A stretch of 64,000 nucleotides of DNA from Roseiarcus sp050012775 (GTDB lineage Bacteria; Pseudomonadota; Alphaproteobacteria; Rhizobiales; Beijerinckiaceae). Below are positions 9,142-17,943 of this stretch, in pieces (position 1 is the stretch's first letter; each line of letters begins with the position of its first letter). The stretch lies in the NCBI GenBank assembly GCA_050012775.1, contig JBEKGN010000007.1, positions 1 to 64,000 of the forward strand. Reading direction: 5' to 3'. Below the pieces are notes generated by a model, which was not told the origin of the DNA, made no database searches, and worked only from the letters and a program-made list of their open reading frames with translations. A program made the position numbers and the translations under genes.

Positions 9142-9498
9142 CTACTGAGCGCCGGTAAGCCGTCGCGCGTTGGCGCGCACCGTTCGGCGCGCGGGCCTGA
9201 TCGCCGCTTCCGCGACGTCGGCCAAGCCATGGGTGACGTCGCTCGCGTCGCGCACGCCGCCCATGGCCGCCTTGAACAGAAACGATCCCCAGGCGACTTG
9301 AGCGGCGAACGCCCCCTCGACCGTGACGGCGAGCTTTTCGTGCACCATGCGCTGCGCCTCGAGCGCTTTTTCACCCGAAGGATCGATGCCCGGGGTCAGC
9401 AGTCCGTGGGTTCGCGCGGCGATCGTCAAGGCCGCGTCGGCGCCGGCGCGCGCCGTCGCCTTAGCCATGCGCAAGCTTCGTCTCGTCAATCCGTGCAT
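9142..9498 (-). CDS. Small phasin-like protein
   Basis: A 118-residue amphipathic, all-helical protein resembling alphaproteobacterial phasin-family granule proteins: EKALEAQRMVHEKLAVTVEG, then FAAQVAWGSFLFKAAMGG. Such proteins coat polyhydroxyalkanoate granules. The ATG at 9498 has a good GGAGGT Shine-Dalgarno; an internal ATG at 9468 is less well served. It lies alone between DedA and the plus-strand DUF423 gene. A second, more canonical phasin is at 56044-56382. Assignment rests on composition and pattern, not on a diagnostic motif. Confidence 0.65.
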   Translation of the reverse strand: MHGLTRRSLRMAKATARAGADAALTIAARTHGLLTPGIDPSGEKALEAQRMVHEKLAVTVEGAFAAQVAWGSFLFKAAMGGVRDASDVTHGLADVAEAAIRPARRTVRANARRLTGAQ

Positions 9499-9685
9499 CG
9501 GCGACCTCCGTGAACGCGGAACACCTCGCCCGCCAAGGGCGCGCGCGCAATGTTGCGGTGCACAAAAATCAATATGCGCTCGTCATCATCCCGTTACAAG
9601 GCCGATTGGCATGATTCAGAACGATTGACATCCGCCTTCCCGTGCAGGTCATAGCACGACGCCGCATCGATGACGGAGCCCGCAA

Positions 9686-10063
9686 TTGTCCCTCGCCCCG
9701 CGTATCCTCGCCATCCTCGCCTGCCTGATGGGCGCCGGCGGCGTCGCCCTGGGGGCGCTGGCCGCCCATGCCGACGGCGGCGAATTCGCCAAGACGGCGT
9801 CGCTGTTCCTCGTCCTGCATGCCGCCGCGCTCGTCGGCATAAGCGCGCATGTGCGCATCGCCGAGGGCTCGAAGAGCCTCGCGATCGCCGGATTCGCGCT
9901 GGCGGCCGGCGCGATCCTGTTCAGCGGCGATCTGGCGGCGCGCGCCTTTCTCGGTGGCCGGCTGTTCCCGTTCGCCGCGCCGACCGGCGGCTCGCTGATG
10001 ATCCTTTCCTGGCTCGCGCTGGCGATCGTGTTCATCTACGGCGCCGCGCGCGCGCAGGATTAG
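9686..10063 (+). CDS. DUF423 family small membrane protein
   Basis: A 125-residue protein with four predicted membrane helices. It matches the DUF423 (YgdD-like) pattern: an N-terminal GAGGVALGALAAH, a middle segment ALAAGAILFSGDLAARAFLG, and APTGGSLMILSWLALA before the last helix. Function is unknown. The frame begins with TTG at 9686, since no ATG fits upstream of the first helix. It ends six bases before the convergent adenine deaminase stop codon. Confidence 0.85.
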   Translation: MSLAPRILAILACLMGAGGVALGALAAHADGGEFAKTASLFLVLHAAALVGISAHVRIAEGSKSLAIAGFALAAGAILFSGDLAARAFLGGRLFPFAAPTGGSLMILSWLALAIVFIYGAARAQD

Positions 10064-10068
10064 CGGGA

Positions 10069-11778
10069 TTAGTCGCGCACGAACTCGAACCGGTCGACGT
10101 CGACCAGGCCCTTGTCGGTGATCTTGAGGTGAGGAATCACCGGCAGCGGCAGGAAGGCGACTTGCAGGAACGGCTCGGCGAGAACGACGCCGAGGCTCTT
10201 GGCCGCCGCGCGCAGCGGGATCAGCGCCTTGTGCACCTCCTCGAAACTCAGGAGGCTCATCAGCCCGGCGATGGGCAGCGCGAGTTCGGCGACGACCCGC
10301 CCGCCTTCGGCGACCACGAAGCCGCCTTCGATCTCGATGAGCCGATTGACCGCGACCGCCATATCCGCCTCGTCGGCGCCGACGACGGTGATGTTGTGGC
10401 TGTCGTGGCCGACCGAGGAGGCGATGGCGCCGCGCTTCATGCCGAAGCCGTGCACGAAGGCGGTGGCGATATTGTCGTTGACGCCGTGGCGCGCGACGAC
10501 GGCGACCTTGACGAAATCCTGGTCGAGATCGATTCCGCGCAGGCCGTTGGCGAAGGGCAAGATCGCCGGCACGCGCTCGGTGATGATCTTTCCCGGCACG
10601 ACGCCGATCGCCTGGGTCGAGGGCCCCTGCCCGCGCGCGGCGAAATCGCCCGCCGAGACCCGCCGCGCCTTGACGCTGTGGCGTCCGACCGGGGCAACGG
10701 CGCCGCGCGCGGCGAACAGCGCGTCGTCGACGATCCGCCCGCCGGTCACGACGCGCGACACCGCGCAGGATTCGAGATCGTCGAGGACGACGAGATCGGC
10801 GCGCCAGCCCGGGGCGACGAGGCCGCGATCGAGCAGGCCGAAGATGCGCGCGCCCGAAATGCTCGCCGCGCGATAGGCGGCGAGCGGCGGCGCGCCCAAT
10901 TGGATCGCGGTGCGGATGATGAAGTCGAGATGGCCCTCTTCGGCGATGTCGAGCGGATTGCGGTCGTCGGTGCAGAACGCGATGAACGGCGAATGGCGCT
11001 CGGTGATGATGGGCGCCAGCGCGTGCAGATCCTTGGAGACGGAGCCCTCGCGCACCAGAATCTGCATGCCCTTGGCGAGCTTCTCCAGCGCCTCGGGCAC
11101 GTTGGTCACCTCGTGATCGGTGCGAATGCCCGCGCTCAAATAGCCGTTGAGATCGAGGCCGCGCAGCAGCGGCGCGTGGCCGTCGATGCGCCGGCCCTGG
11201 AACGCGGCGAGCTTGGCCAGGCACGCCGGATCGCGCGCGAGCACGCCGGGAAAATTCATGAATTCGGCGAGGCCCAGCACTTTGGGATGGTTCGCCAGCG
11301 GCAGGAGATCGTCGACCTCGAGGCGCGCGCCGGACGTCTCGAGATGCGTCGCCGGGACGCAGCTCGACAGCTGCACGCGCAGGTCCATCGCGGTCGCCAT
11401 CGACGCGTCGAGAAAATATTGCAGGCCGGCGACGCCGAGCACGTTGGCGATCTCGTGCGGGTCGCAGATCGCGGTGGTGACGCCGTGGGCAAGCACGCAG
11501 CGATCGAATTCGAGCGGCGTGATCAGTGAGGATTCGACGTGAAGATGCGTGTCGATGAAGCCGGGGACGACGATCTTGCCGGCGACGTCGATCTCGACCG
11601 CGCCGCGATAGTCGCCCTGCGTTCCCACGATGCGGTCGTTGGCGACAGCGACGTCGCTCTTGGTCAGTTCGCCCGTGACCAGATCGAAAACGCGCCCGCC
11701 CTTGAGCACGAGATCGGCGCGCGCCAGACCCCGTCCCTGCTCGATGGCGCGCGCGAGATAGGCGACGGCGTCGCTCAT
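10069..11778 (-). CDS. ade: Adenine deaminase
   Basis: A 569-residue amidohydrolase that converts adenine to hypoxanthine in purine salvage (EC 3.5.4.2). The metal-binding HxH is in PGFIDTHLHVESS (His78/His80), followed by VLAHGVTTAICDPHEIANVLG, both diagnostic of bacterial Ade. The C-terminal part has DSHNITVVGADEADMA. Length is normal. It is monocistronic in this window. A BMP-type nucleoside ABC transporter at 31.6-36.3 kb could feed the same salvage pathway; that connection is inferred. Confidence 0.95.
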   Translation of the reverse strand: MSDAVAYLARAIEQGRGLARADLVLKGGRVFDLVTGELTKSDVAVANDRIVGTQGDYRGAVEIDVAGKIVVPGFIDTHLHVESSLITPLEFDRCVLAHGVTTAICDPHEIANVLGVAGLQYFLDASMATAMDLRVQLSSCVPATHLETSGARLEVDDLLPLANHPKVLGLAEFMNFPGVLARDPACLAKLAAFQGRRIDGHAPLLRGLDLNGYLSAGIRTDHEVTNVPEALEKLAKGMQILVREGSVSKDLHALAPIITERHSPFIAFCTDDRNPLDIAEEGHLDFIIRTAIQLGAPPLAAYRAASISGARIFGLLDRGLVAPGWRADLVVLDDLESCAVSRVVTGGRIVDDALFAARGAVAPVGRHSVKARRVSAGDFAARGQGPSTQAIGVVPGKIITERVPAILPFANGLRGIDLDQDFVKVAVVARHGVNDNIATAFVHGFGMKRGAIASSVGHDSHNITVVGADEADMAVAVNRLIEIEGGFVVAEGGRVVAELALPIAGLMSLLSFEEVHKALIPLRAAAKSLGVVLAEPFLQVAFLPLPVIPHLKITDKGLVDVDRFEFVRD

Positions 11779-12043
11779 CGCGCGCGCTCGTCAGCGAGGG
11801 AAATGGCGAGCTTTCGCATGAAGGGCCTCCGATTGATTGAACGCGACGCCGGTCAATGTTTCAGGCTTGCCGGGCTTTCTCAAGGCCTGGCGGCGGGTCG
11901 GTCTGAAATATGATTGGGCGGAGCGGACGGCCCGATATCCTCCGCCAATTGACAACGCTCATTGCGCGGCGATTTCTCGCGCCGTAGCTTGCCTCGCCAC
12001 AGGATAGGCGGGTCGACGCGCCGCAATCGCCGAGGAGGGACGA

Positions 12044-12463
12044 ATGTATCGCAAGATGCTGGTCGCTAACGATGGGTCGCCGGGCGCCGCCAAGGCGCTC
12101 GAAAGCGCGCTGGAGCTCGCCAAGCGGCTCAACGTTCCTCTTACCATGGTCTGTGTCGAGGATCTCGAGCGTTTTCCCGCCGTCGTCGACGTGGTCGCCG
12201 AGGCGCAGCGGGACCGGACGAGCGCGTTCGACACGGTCGTCGCCTCGGCTAAGACGCTGGCGCAGGCCCAGGGCGTTGAATTCGAGGCGCGAATCGTCGC
12301 CGGGCATCCCGTGCCGACGATCGTCGATTTCATCGAGCGCGGCGGCTATGACCTGCTCGTCGTAGGCTACCTCGGCCACTCGGCGCTTTACGAACATCTG
12401 ATCGGCAGCACGGCCGATCGCCTGATTGCGGTCGCGCCCTGCACGGTGACAGTCGTAAAATGA
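12044..12463 (+). CDS. Universal stress protein (UspA family)
   Basis: A single-domain 139-residue Usp. It starts MYRKMLVANDGSPGAAKALE and ends with the nucleotide-binding signature GYLGHSALYEHLIGSTADRL near residues 112-131, then PCTVTVVK. The G-x-x-G-x(n)-G-S/T pattern is kept (GYLGHS...GST), so an ATP-binding type is likely. The Shine-Dalgarno GAGGAGGG lies just upstream of the ATG. It stands alone between adenine deaminase and a convergent Cys-cluster gene. The stress role is inferred from the family. Confidence 0.93.
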   Translation: MYRKMLVANDGSPGAAKALESALELAKRLNVPLTMVCVEDLERFPAVVDVVAEAQRDRTSAFDTVVASAKTLAQAQGVEFEARIVAGHPVPTIVDFIERGGYDLLVVGYLGHSALYEHLIGSTADRLIAVAPCTVTVVK

Positions 12464-12488
12464 GCGCGCGGTGTGGCGAAGCGCCCGC

Positions 12489-13019
12489 TCAGGCGCGAAC
12501 CGCTCGATAGGTCGGCCCCTTCGGGCCGAACGCCGCCTCGACGCGAAAATTGTCCTGCGCGCTCATTTTGCCGAGCGGCACGGCTTCCTCAGGCATGATC
12601 AGCGTCGCGACATCGCCGACGAACACGATGACGTGGCGGCCCTGCTCGATCAGACGCTTCGCCATGCGGCGCAAATCGTCGTAATAGGGCGCCTTTCGCC
12701 AAGCCTGCGGCGAGCCGGGGTCGACCTGCGCGTAGAGGAAGCCGTTGCCGGGAAAGATCGACAGCACGATCCGCGAACGATCCGGCTTCCACGCCTCCGG
12801 CACCTTCGCGTCGGTCATCCAAAGACAGAAGAATTGGCGGCAATGCAGCGGCCGCGTCGCGTGAATGGCGCAGCCGACGCCGGGTTCGCAGTGCCGGCAC
12901 CAGACGCCGGCCGGCTTGTCGACCGCGGGCACGTGGTACACTTTGCAGCACAAAGCGCAGGTTCCGCATTCGCGGACCGCGAGGCCGGCTGGCTGGGATC
13001 GGGTCTGGACCATCGTCAT
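12489..13019 (-). CDS. YkgJ-type Cys-cluster protein
   Basis: A 176-residue cytoplasmic protein with a cysteine array near the N-terminus: CGTCALCCKVYHVP (about 18-31), WCRHCEPGVGCAIHATRP (about 40-57), then CRQFFC. This is the CxxCxxCC pattern of YkgJ/Fli-B-type putative Fe-S or zinc proteins, whose biochemical role is not settled. The reading frame runs open far upstream, but that part overlaps moaC. The ATG at 13019 (MTMVQTRS) gives the normal family length. It is divergent from moaC with an 85-base gap. Confidence 0.85.
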   Translation of the reverse strand: MTMVQTRSQPAGLAVRECGTCALCCKVYHVPAVDKPAGVWCRHCEPGVGCAIHATRPLHCRQFFCLWMTDAKVPEAWKPDRSRIVLSIFPGNGFLYAQVDPGSPQAWRKAPYYDDLRRMAKRLIEQGRHVIVFVGDVATLIMPEEAVPLGKMSAQDNFRVEAAFGPKGPTYRAVRA

Positions 13020-13104
13020 CGAATTATCCGACGCCGAAGCGCGAGGCAATGGGCGGGCGTAGCGAGGCCATTGCCAGCGGCGGCGAAACTTGATTGATGG
13101 GGGC

Positions 13105-13593
13105 ATGACCGCGCTCACGCATATCGGCGCCTCGGGCGAGGCGCGCATGGTCGACGTTTCCGAAAAGGAAGCGACGACCCGGGTCGCGATCGCCGAGGGG
13201 CGCGTCGCCATGCAACCCGCGACCCTGGCATTGATCCTCTCCGGCGACGCCAAGAAGGGCGACGTGCTCGGCGCGGCGCGGATCGCCGGCATCATGGCGG
13301 CCAAGCGGACGCACGAGTTGATCCCGCTGTGCCACCCCATCGCGCTGACCCAGGTCTCCGTCGACCTGACGCCCGACACGGCGCCGCCCGGCGTGATCGT
13401 GCGCGCCGAAGCCAAGACGCACGGCCAGACGGGCGTTGAAATGGAGGCTCTCACCGCGGTCGCGGTCGCGTGTCTGACGATTTACGACATGGCCAAGGCC
13501 GTCGATCGCGGCATGCGCATCGAAGGCGTGCGCCTGATCGAGAAGCGCGGCGGCAAGTCGGGCCTTTGGCGCGCCGAGGCGCCGGCGCAATGA
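13105..13593 (+). CDS. moaC: Cyclic pyranopterin monophosphate synthase MoaC
   Basis: A 162-residue enzyme of molybdenum cofactor biosynthesis that, with MoaA, converts GTP to cyclic pyranopterin monophosphate. The family core is present: MVDVSEKEATTRVAIAEG, then KGDVLGAARIAGIMAAKRTH, ELIPLCHPI and KTHGQTGVEMEALTAV. The ATG at 13105 fits the family start (LTHIGASGEARMVDVS); five extra codons from a TTG upstream are unlikely. Its TGA overlaps the moeA ATG (ATGA), so the two form a coupled operon. Confidence 0.96.
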   Translation: MTALTHIGASGEARMVDVSEKEATTRVAIAEGRVAMQPATLALILSGDAKKGDVLGAARIAGIMAAKRTHELIPLCHPIALTQVSVDLTPDTAPPGVIVRAEAKTHGQTGVEMEALTAVAVACLTIYDMAKAVDRGMRIEGVRLIEKRGGKSGLWRAEAPAQ

Positions 13594-14822
13594 GCGGCGG
13601 CTTGATTTCGGTCGCGGAGGCGCTGGAGCGCGTGCTCGCTTCGGCTCGCGAGCCGTCGGACGAGGAAAGCGTCGCGCTCGGCGACGCGTTGGGACGCACG
13701 CTGGCGCGCGATGTGCGCGCGCTGCGCGCTCAGCCGCCCTTCGCCAATTCGGCGATGGACGGTTACGCCCTGCGCGCGGCCGATGCGGTCCCCGCGCCGG
13801 CGCGGCTCCAGGTGATCGGGGAGTCGGCGGCGGGGCGCGCCTTCGGCGGTCGCGTCGCAAAGGGCGAGGCCGTGCGGATTTTCACCGGCGCGCCGATGCC
13901 GGACGGCGCCGACGCCGTCGTCGTGCAGGAGGAGGCGCGGCGCGAGGGCGCCTCGGTCACGATTCAGGCCGGCGTCTCGCCCGGCGAAAACGTCCGCACG
14001 CCGGGCTTCGACTTCGAGGAGGGCGAAGCGATGCTCGCCGCGGGCCGGCGCCTCACCCCCCGCGACATCGCGCTCGCCGCCGCGGCCAACCACCCCGCGC
14101 TACCCGTGCGCCGGCGTCCCCGCGTGGCCATCCTCGCCACCGGCGACGAATTGGTCGCGCCCGGGGCGGCGCGCGGCCCCGCTCAGATCGTCGCTTCCAA
14201 CAATTTCGCCGTCGCCGGCATCGTCGTCGCGGCCGGCGGCGAGCCGATCGACCTCGGCATCGCCGTCGACGACCAGAGTGCGCTGGCGCGCAGCCTCGCG
14301 GCGGCCCGCGAGGCCAAGGCCGACGTGCTGGTGACGCTCGGCGGCGCTTCGGTCGGCGATTACGATCTCGTGCAGAAGGCGCTCATCGACGCCGGCATGG
14401 AGCTCGGCTTCTGGCGCATCGCCATGCGGCCGGGCAAACCGCTGATCCACGGCCGGCTCGGCGCGATGCGCGTGCTCGGCCTGCCCGGCAATCCCACGTC
14501 CTCGACGGTCTGCGCCCTTCTGTTCCTCAGGCCGTTGCTGCGCGCGCTGGTCGGCGACCCGCAAGCGGGCGCCGACCCCAGCGAGCCCGCGCGCCTCGCT
14601 GTCGCCCTGGCCGCCAATGCGGCGCGCCAGGACTACATGCGCGCGACTCTCACGCGCGACGGCGACGGCGTCTTTCTCGCCAGCCCTGTGGAATCGCAGG
14701 ATTCCTCGCTGGTCAAGGCGCTCGCGCGCGCCGAAGCGCTGATCGTGCGTGCTCCCGGCGCCCCGCCCGCCGAAGCGGGCGAGGCCTGCCGCATCGTTCG
14801 CTTCGCGACGCTCGGGGCGTAG
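13590..14822 (+). CDS. moeA: Molybdopterin molybdenumtransferase MoeA
   Basis: A 410-residue protein that inserts molybdate into adenylylated molybdopterin. Family blocks are in order: QPPFANSAMDGYAL (about 50), FTGAPMPDGADAVVVQE (about 95-111), SPGENVRTPGFDF, RVAILATGDELV (about 175), VTLGGASVGDYDLVQKAL (about 250) and VLGLPGNPTSSTVC (about 295). The start overlaps the moaC stop in ATGA. Length is normal and all conserved blocks are intact. It operates as a pair with moaC; other moa/mob genes are outside the window. Confidence 0.96.
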   Translation: MSGGLISVAEALERVLASAREPSDEESVALGDALGRTLARDVRALRAQPPFANSAMDGYALRAADAVPAPARLQVIGESAAGRAFGGRVAKGEAVRIFTGAPMPDGADAVVVQEEARREGASVTIQAGVSPGENVRTPGFDFEEGEAMLAAGRRLTPRDIALAAAANHPALPVRRRPRVAILATGDELVAPGAARGPAQIVASNNFAVAGIVVAAGGEPIDLGIAVDDQSALARSLAAAREAKADVLVTLGGASVGDYDLVQKALIDAGMELGFWRIAMRPGKPLIHGRLGAMRVLGLPGNPTSSTVCALLFLRPLLRALVGDPQAGADPSEPARLAVALAANAARQDYMRATLTRDGDGVFLASPVESQDSSLVKALARAEALIVRAPGAPPAEAGEACRIVRFATLGA

Positions 14823-14846
14823 CAAGCGGTTTGAAGCCGGCGTTCT

Positions 14847-15308
14847 CTAGCGAACTTCGACGAACGCCACGACGACGTCGCGCGAGACGATCGCATCGGC
14901 GACGCGGCGACCCCAGTTGCCGGAAATGAGGCGGATCGAGCCGTCGGGCTCGACGCCGGCGACGAAGCCGACATGGCCGGCCCAGCCCCGCCGCGTGCGG
15001 ATCACCGCGAGCGCGCCGACCTGCGGGCCGGACAGCCGCGGGCCGTAATCGAGCGCCGAAGCGACGAGCCGGCTGGCGAGCGGCCTATGGCCGGTGCGGC
15101 GCAGCCAGAAGGAAACCGCGTCCGCGCACCACGGGCCGGCCATGCCGGTCATGTTGCCCGAACCGAGCCACCGCGTCGCCTCGGCGACCACGTCGCCGCC
15201 CGCGGGCGAAGCGGAAGCGCTCGGCGGCGCGACGAACTTTTGCGCCTGCGCGGCGCCCGGCAACAAAAAAGCCGCTGCGAGAGCGGCCGTCATTAGCTTA
15301 ACTTTCAA
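14847..15308 (-). CDS. Secreted CHAP-like cysteine peptidase (TIGR02594-type)
   Basis: A 153-residue exported protein with a CHAP/NlpC-P60-like fold. The putative catalytic Cys is in GPWCADAVSFWL and the His in WAGHVGFVAGV, followed by ISGNWG. This is the TIGR02594-type arrangement, probably acting on peptidoglycan. A signal peptide MLKVKLMTAALAAAFLLPGA ends near AQA. I chose the TTG at 15308, which follows GGAG by about seven bases; an ATG at 15293 would remove the positively charged start. A perfect hairpin with a U-tract lies only 30 bases upstream, in the presumed leader. Confidence 0.75.
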   Translation of the reverse strand: MKVKLMTAALAAAFLLPGAAQAQKFVAPPSASASPAGGDVVAEATRWLGSGNMTGMAGPWCADAVSFWLRRTGHRPLASRLVASALDYGPRLSGPQVGALAVIRTRRGWAGHVGFVAGVEPDGSIRLISGNWGRRVADAIVSRDVVVAFVEVR

Positions 15309-15338
15309 CAACTCACTCCATTCATTTAATATACACAC

Positions 15339-15361
15339 AAAAAGCCACGCTCAGCGTGGCT
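15339..15361 (-). terminator. Hairpin plus U-tract (minus strand), terminator or leader attenuator
   Basis: A perfect 9-bp inverted repeat (AGCCACGCT / AGCGTGGCT, 15343-15361), followed on the minus strand by TTTTT (15343-15339), has the form of an intrinsic terminator. No recognisable minus-strand gene lies just to the right. The signal therefore sits about 30 bases upstream of the CHAP-like gene. It could end a short transcript from 15.4-15.8 kb or attenuate that gene. Confidence 0.75.
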
Positions 15362-15819
15362 ATCTATAACGATCTCCCTTTCTTGGATGCAGCCGCAATC
15401 ATTTATTGTGTGCGTATTATATTTGTATTCGTTTTCCAACACGCAGACGTGATTGCGCTATACGAGCGTCTCGCATATTGCGGATAATTATGTCCGCAAT
15501 GTGGACGACTTTCGAGAGCTATAGCGCGGCGCAATGGCGACTGCGCTGGCGAACGATCCCATCACGACGCGCTTTGGCTTCGGGAACGTCAGCGACGACC
15601 AAGACTTAGTTTTCCATCGACGCGGATGTCGTGACGAGAAGCTTCGAATGTCTGTCGTTCAGAGCTGACGCGCGCCACGTCGTTCGATTCCGGCGGCGCG
15701 CCGCCAAATGAACGAAATCGGTAGGGGTTCCTCGCTCGCGGCCGTCTTCATATCTTGATAAACTTCTCTCACAATGCCTAATCTCGTCTCAAGACATTGC
15801 GCGAGCGGAGAAGCTGGGA
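15362..15819. other. 458-bp stretch without a recognisable gene
   Basis: The first 150 bases are markedly AT-rich for this genome. Short frames on either strand look random. The one structure seen is an 8-bp perfect inverted repeat, ATTGCGGA (15477-15484) and TCCGCAAT (15493-15500), with an 8-base spacer, possibly an operator. Given the minus-strand terminator at 15339, a small RNA transcribed leftwards is possible but not shown. Confidence 0.5.
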
Positions 15820-16068
15820 ATGTTGCGCCGATCCTCGGCTCTTGCCGTTCTTGCTTTCCTCGGCTCAGCGGCCGCCGCGCAGGAGAATCCTTCGCCTCAG
15901 GCGGTGCACGAGTGCACCGGAATCAACGATCCGAGGCTGATGCAGGAATGCATACAGCGCAATTCCGGTTTCGACAGTCGGCTGGCGCCGGGGGCCGGCG
16001 GCGATCGCGGCGACAAGTTGTTGGACGACAGCGGCGCGTCGGGCCAAGAATCCGGGCCGCCGCCATAA
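15820..16068 (+). CDS. Small secreted protein, unknown
   Basis: An 82-residue protein with a clear signal peptide (MLRRSSALAVLAFLGSAAAA, cleavage near residue 20). The short mature part contains two cysteines, HECTGINDPRLMQECIQR, that could form a disulfide, and ends in a Gly/Asp/Pro-rich tail. The ATG follows GGAG by about ten bases. It has no family I recognise. It converges on the lytic transglycosylase that ends the curli operon, four bases away. Function unknown. Confidence 0.65.
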   Translation: MLRRSSALAVLAFLGSAAAAQENPSPQAVHECTGINDPRLMQECIQRNSGFDSRLAPGAGGDRGDKLLDDSGASGQESGPPP

Positions 16069-16072
16069 GGCC

Positions 16073-16813
16073 TCAATACGCTTTCTGAATGCGGCAGGGC
16101 CGGTCGGTCGTCGAAAAATTCGCGCAAAGCGCGGCTTCGGGCGACAGTTTGAGTCCGCTGAATCGCCGCGCCGCCGGCGGAGCCTCGCTTGGCTGGCGAA
16201 CCCCAACGAGCAGCGCCGACGTGGCCGGAGCGAGATCGTCGCCCGTCACCGACTGGACGTAAGCCAATGTTTCGCGCGGCAGCTCGATCTCGCCGGCGAG
16301 CCACCGCGAAACCGTTCGAGGCCCGGCGTTATAGGCCGCGGCGGCGAGACTGAGGCTTCCGAACTGACGCTTTAGCGCATGCAGATAGGCGGCCGCGGCG
16401 GGGATCGCGATTTTCGGATCGTAGGGATCGGCGAGCCCGCGCTCGTTGGCCGTGCCGGGCATGAATTGCGCGATCCCTTGCGCGCCGACGCGGCTCTGGG
16501 CCAGCGGAAAATACATGCTTTCCCGCCAGAGAACGCGATCGAGGAAATCCGCGGGAAGTCCCTGCGCCTGCGCCGCCTCCCGCACGATCGGCTGCCAGAC
16601 GCGTCGGTCCGGCATGGGGATCCGCAGGACGATCGGCGCCGAGCCTTCGCCGAGAACCGCGCCCGAGGATTGCGCCGCGGGTCGCACGACGAGATCGCCC
16701 TCGGCGCTTTGGCCGCGCGCGGCGGTTATGGACACGACCGCCGCGGCTGCGAGGGCGAGCGCAATCGACAGCGCCGGCCCCTTTCGCGCCGTTGCGGCCG
16801 CGGCGGCCATCAC
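16073..16813 (-). CDS. Lytic transglycosylase (SLT domain), curli-operon associated
   Basis: A 246-residue exported lytic transglycosylase that would cleave the MurNAc-GlcNAc bond of peptidoglycan in the periplasm. The catalytic Glu is Glu98 in LWRESMYFP. GAQGIAQFMPGTA and AAYNAGPRTVSRWL complete the goose-type SLT core (about 75-185). A signal sequence or anchor occupies residues 12-33. Its start overlaps the csgG stop by four bases, so it is translated as the last gene of the curli operon. The likely job is to open peptidoglycan for the CsgG/CsgF secretion pore or for fibre passage; that is inferred from the coupling. Confidence 0.9.
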   Translation of the reverse strand: MMAAAAATARKGPALSIALALAAAAVVSITAARGQSAEGDLVVRPAAQSSGAVLGEGSAPIVLRIPMPDRRVWQPIVREAAQAQGLPADFLDRVLWRESMYFPLAQSRVGAQGIAQFMPGTANERGLADPYDPKIAIPAAAAYLHALKRQFGSLSLAAAAYNAGPRTVSRWLAGEIELPRETLAYVQSVTGDDLAPATSALLVGVRQPSEAPPAARRFSGLKLSPEAALCANFSTTDRPCRIQKAY

Positions 16814-17709
16814 TGAGTGGGGGCGAGAGCGTCGGCCGCAGCCTTGGCTTGGACCGCCGCTTCGCCGGGCTTATCGCGGTCGATATATTCGCGGGTCAGC
16901 GCCTTCCCGACGCTTGGATCGGCGAAACGCCAAAGCCCGTTGCGCGCGCCTTCCATGATGGTGGCGTACACCGCGAGTTCGATCGCTTGACGAACGGCAA
17001 GCTGCGTCGGCTCGTTGCGCGTGAAGCCCCCTTCCGCCTGCAGTATCTGATCGATCGAGACGTATTTATAAACGCTTCCGGTTATGCCGGCCGAATAGAC
17101 CGTCTTCGTCGTGGTCACGCTGCTCAGAACCTCGCCGCTCTGCACCGAGACGACGCGAACCCCGACGGTGACCACGTCTCGCCGATATTGCGTGTTCACG
17201 CCGATGCCGAGGAAACTGGCGCCGATTCCTCCGGTCATCGTGTTGGCGTCGTAGGTGAGGATGCCGCCCTGGATCAGCAATCCCGCGAAATGGATCGGCG
17301 GAAGCGGCTTGGCTTGATCCTTGTCATACTCTTGCCGCGTCGCGCGAATGAGCTGCCTTTCCTGCAGGAGGTCGTTGAGGCCCGTGCGTTCGACCACGGT
17401 GAACCAGCGGCCGCCGCCGGCGCGCTTCAAGGCGTCGACGATCAATCCCGCGCCGCCCTGCGTAACCGCCCGCGAGTATTCGGCGATATTGTCGTTGGGC
17501 TCGTTCTTGCCCGTCAGGTCGGGAAACTGATAGACGGCGATGTCGACTTTTCGCGTCGGGGGCGGCAGGGTTTCGAGATTGACGCCCGTTGTCGACGGCG
17601 GCGTCACCACAGGCGCTTGCTCCAATAGGTCGGGCGTCACCGAGGGCTGCGCGCAGCTGGCCAGCAACATGACGCAGAGTAACGGCGCAACTCTCACCCA
17701 ACGTGTCAT
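16810..17709 (-). CDS. csgG: Curli secretion pore lipoprotein CsgG
   Basis: A 299-residue outer-membrane lipoprotein that forms the nonameric channel exporting curlin subunits. A lipobox (LLASC at about 15-19) follows a hydrophobic signal. The CsgG core is recognisable: VDIAVYQFPDLTGKNEPNDN, YSRAVTQGGAGLIVDALKRA, WFTVVERTGLNDLLQERQLI, GGILTYDANTMTGGIG, YRRDVVTVGVRVVSV and VLSSVTTTKTVYS. Length agrees with the family. It sits between csgF (235 bases upstream) and an overlapping transglycosylase gene. No csgE is seen in the window. Confidence 0.95.
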   Translation of the reverse strand: MTRWVRVAPLLCVMLLASCAQPSVTPDLLEQAPVVTPPSTTGVNLETLPPPTRKVDIAVYQFPDLTGKNEPNDNIAEYSRAVTQGGAGLIVDALKRAGGGRWFTVVERTGLNDLLQERQLIRATRQEYDKDQAKPLPPIHFAGLLIQGGILTYDANTMTGGIGASFLGIGVNTQYRRDVVTVGVRVVSVQSGEVLSSVTTTKTVYSAGITGSVYKYVSIDQILQAEGGFTRNEPTQLAVRQAIELAVYATIMEGARNGLWRFADPSVGKALTREYIDRDKPGEAAVQAKAAADALAPTQ

Positions 17710-17943
17710 GAATGCTCCCCAAACGCAGGCGCCGCGATTGTCTATTAGAATCGATTTGACGCGTTTGCCAGCGGTTTGACCTTATCGGGCCGTGCGGCGA
17801 GGTCAATTATCCCTTGGGAAGGCTTTTGGGACACACTTCGCCAAGCGTCGATCTCGAGAGCGCGCTGTCCTTGGATCGAACCAGGCCTCTGTCGTCATCG
17901 CGGGCGAAGCGTCGGCCTGCTCCGTGCGGCATTTCGACGCGCC

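Noticed and set aside
9670..11529. A 619-codon plus-strand frame
   Set aside because: It runs antisense through adenine deaminase and across DUF423 in another frame; the translation has no domain.
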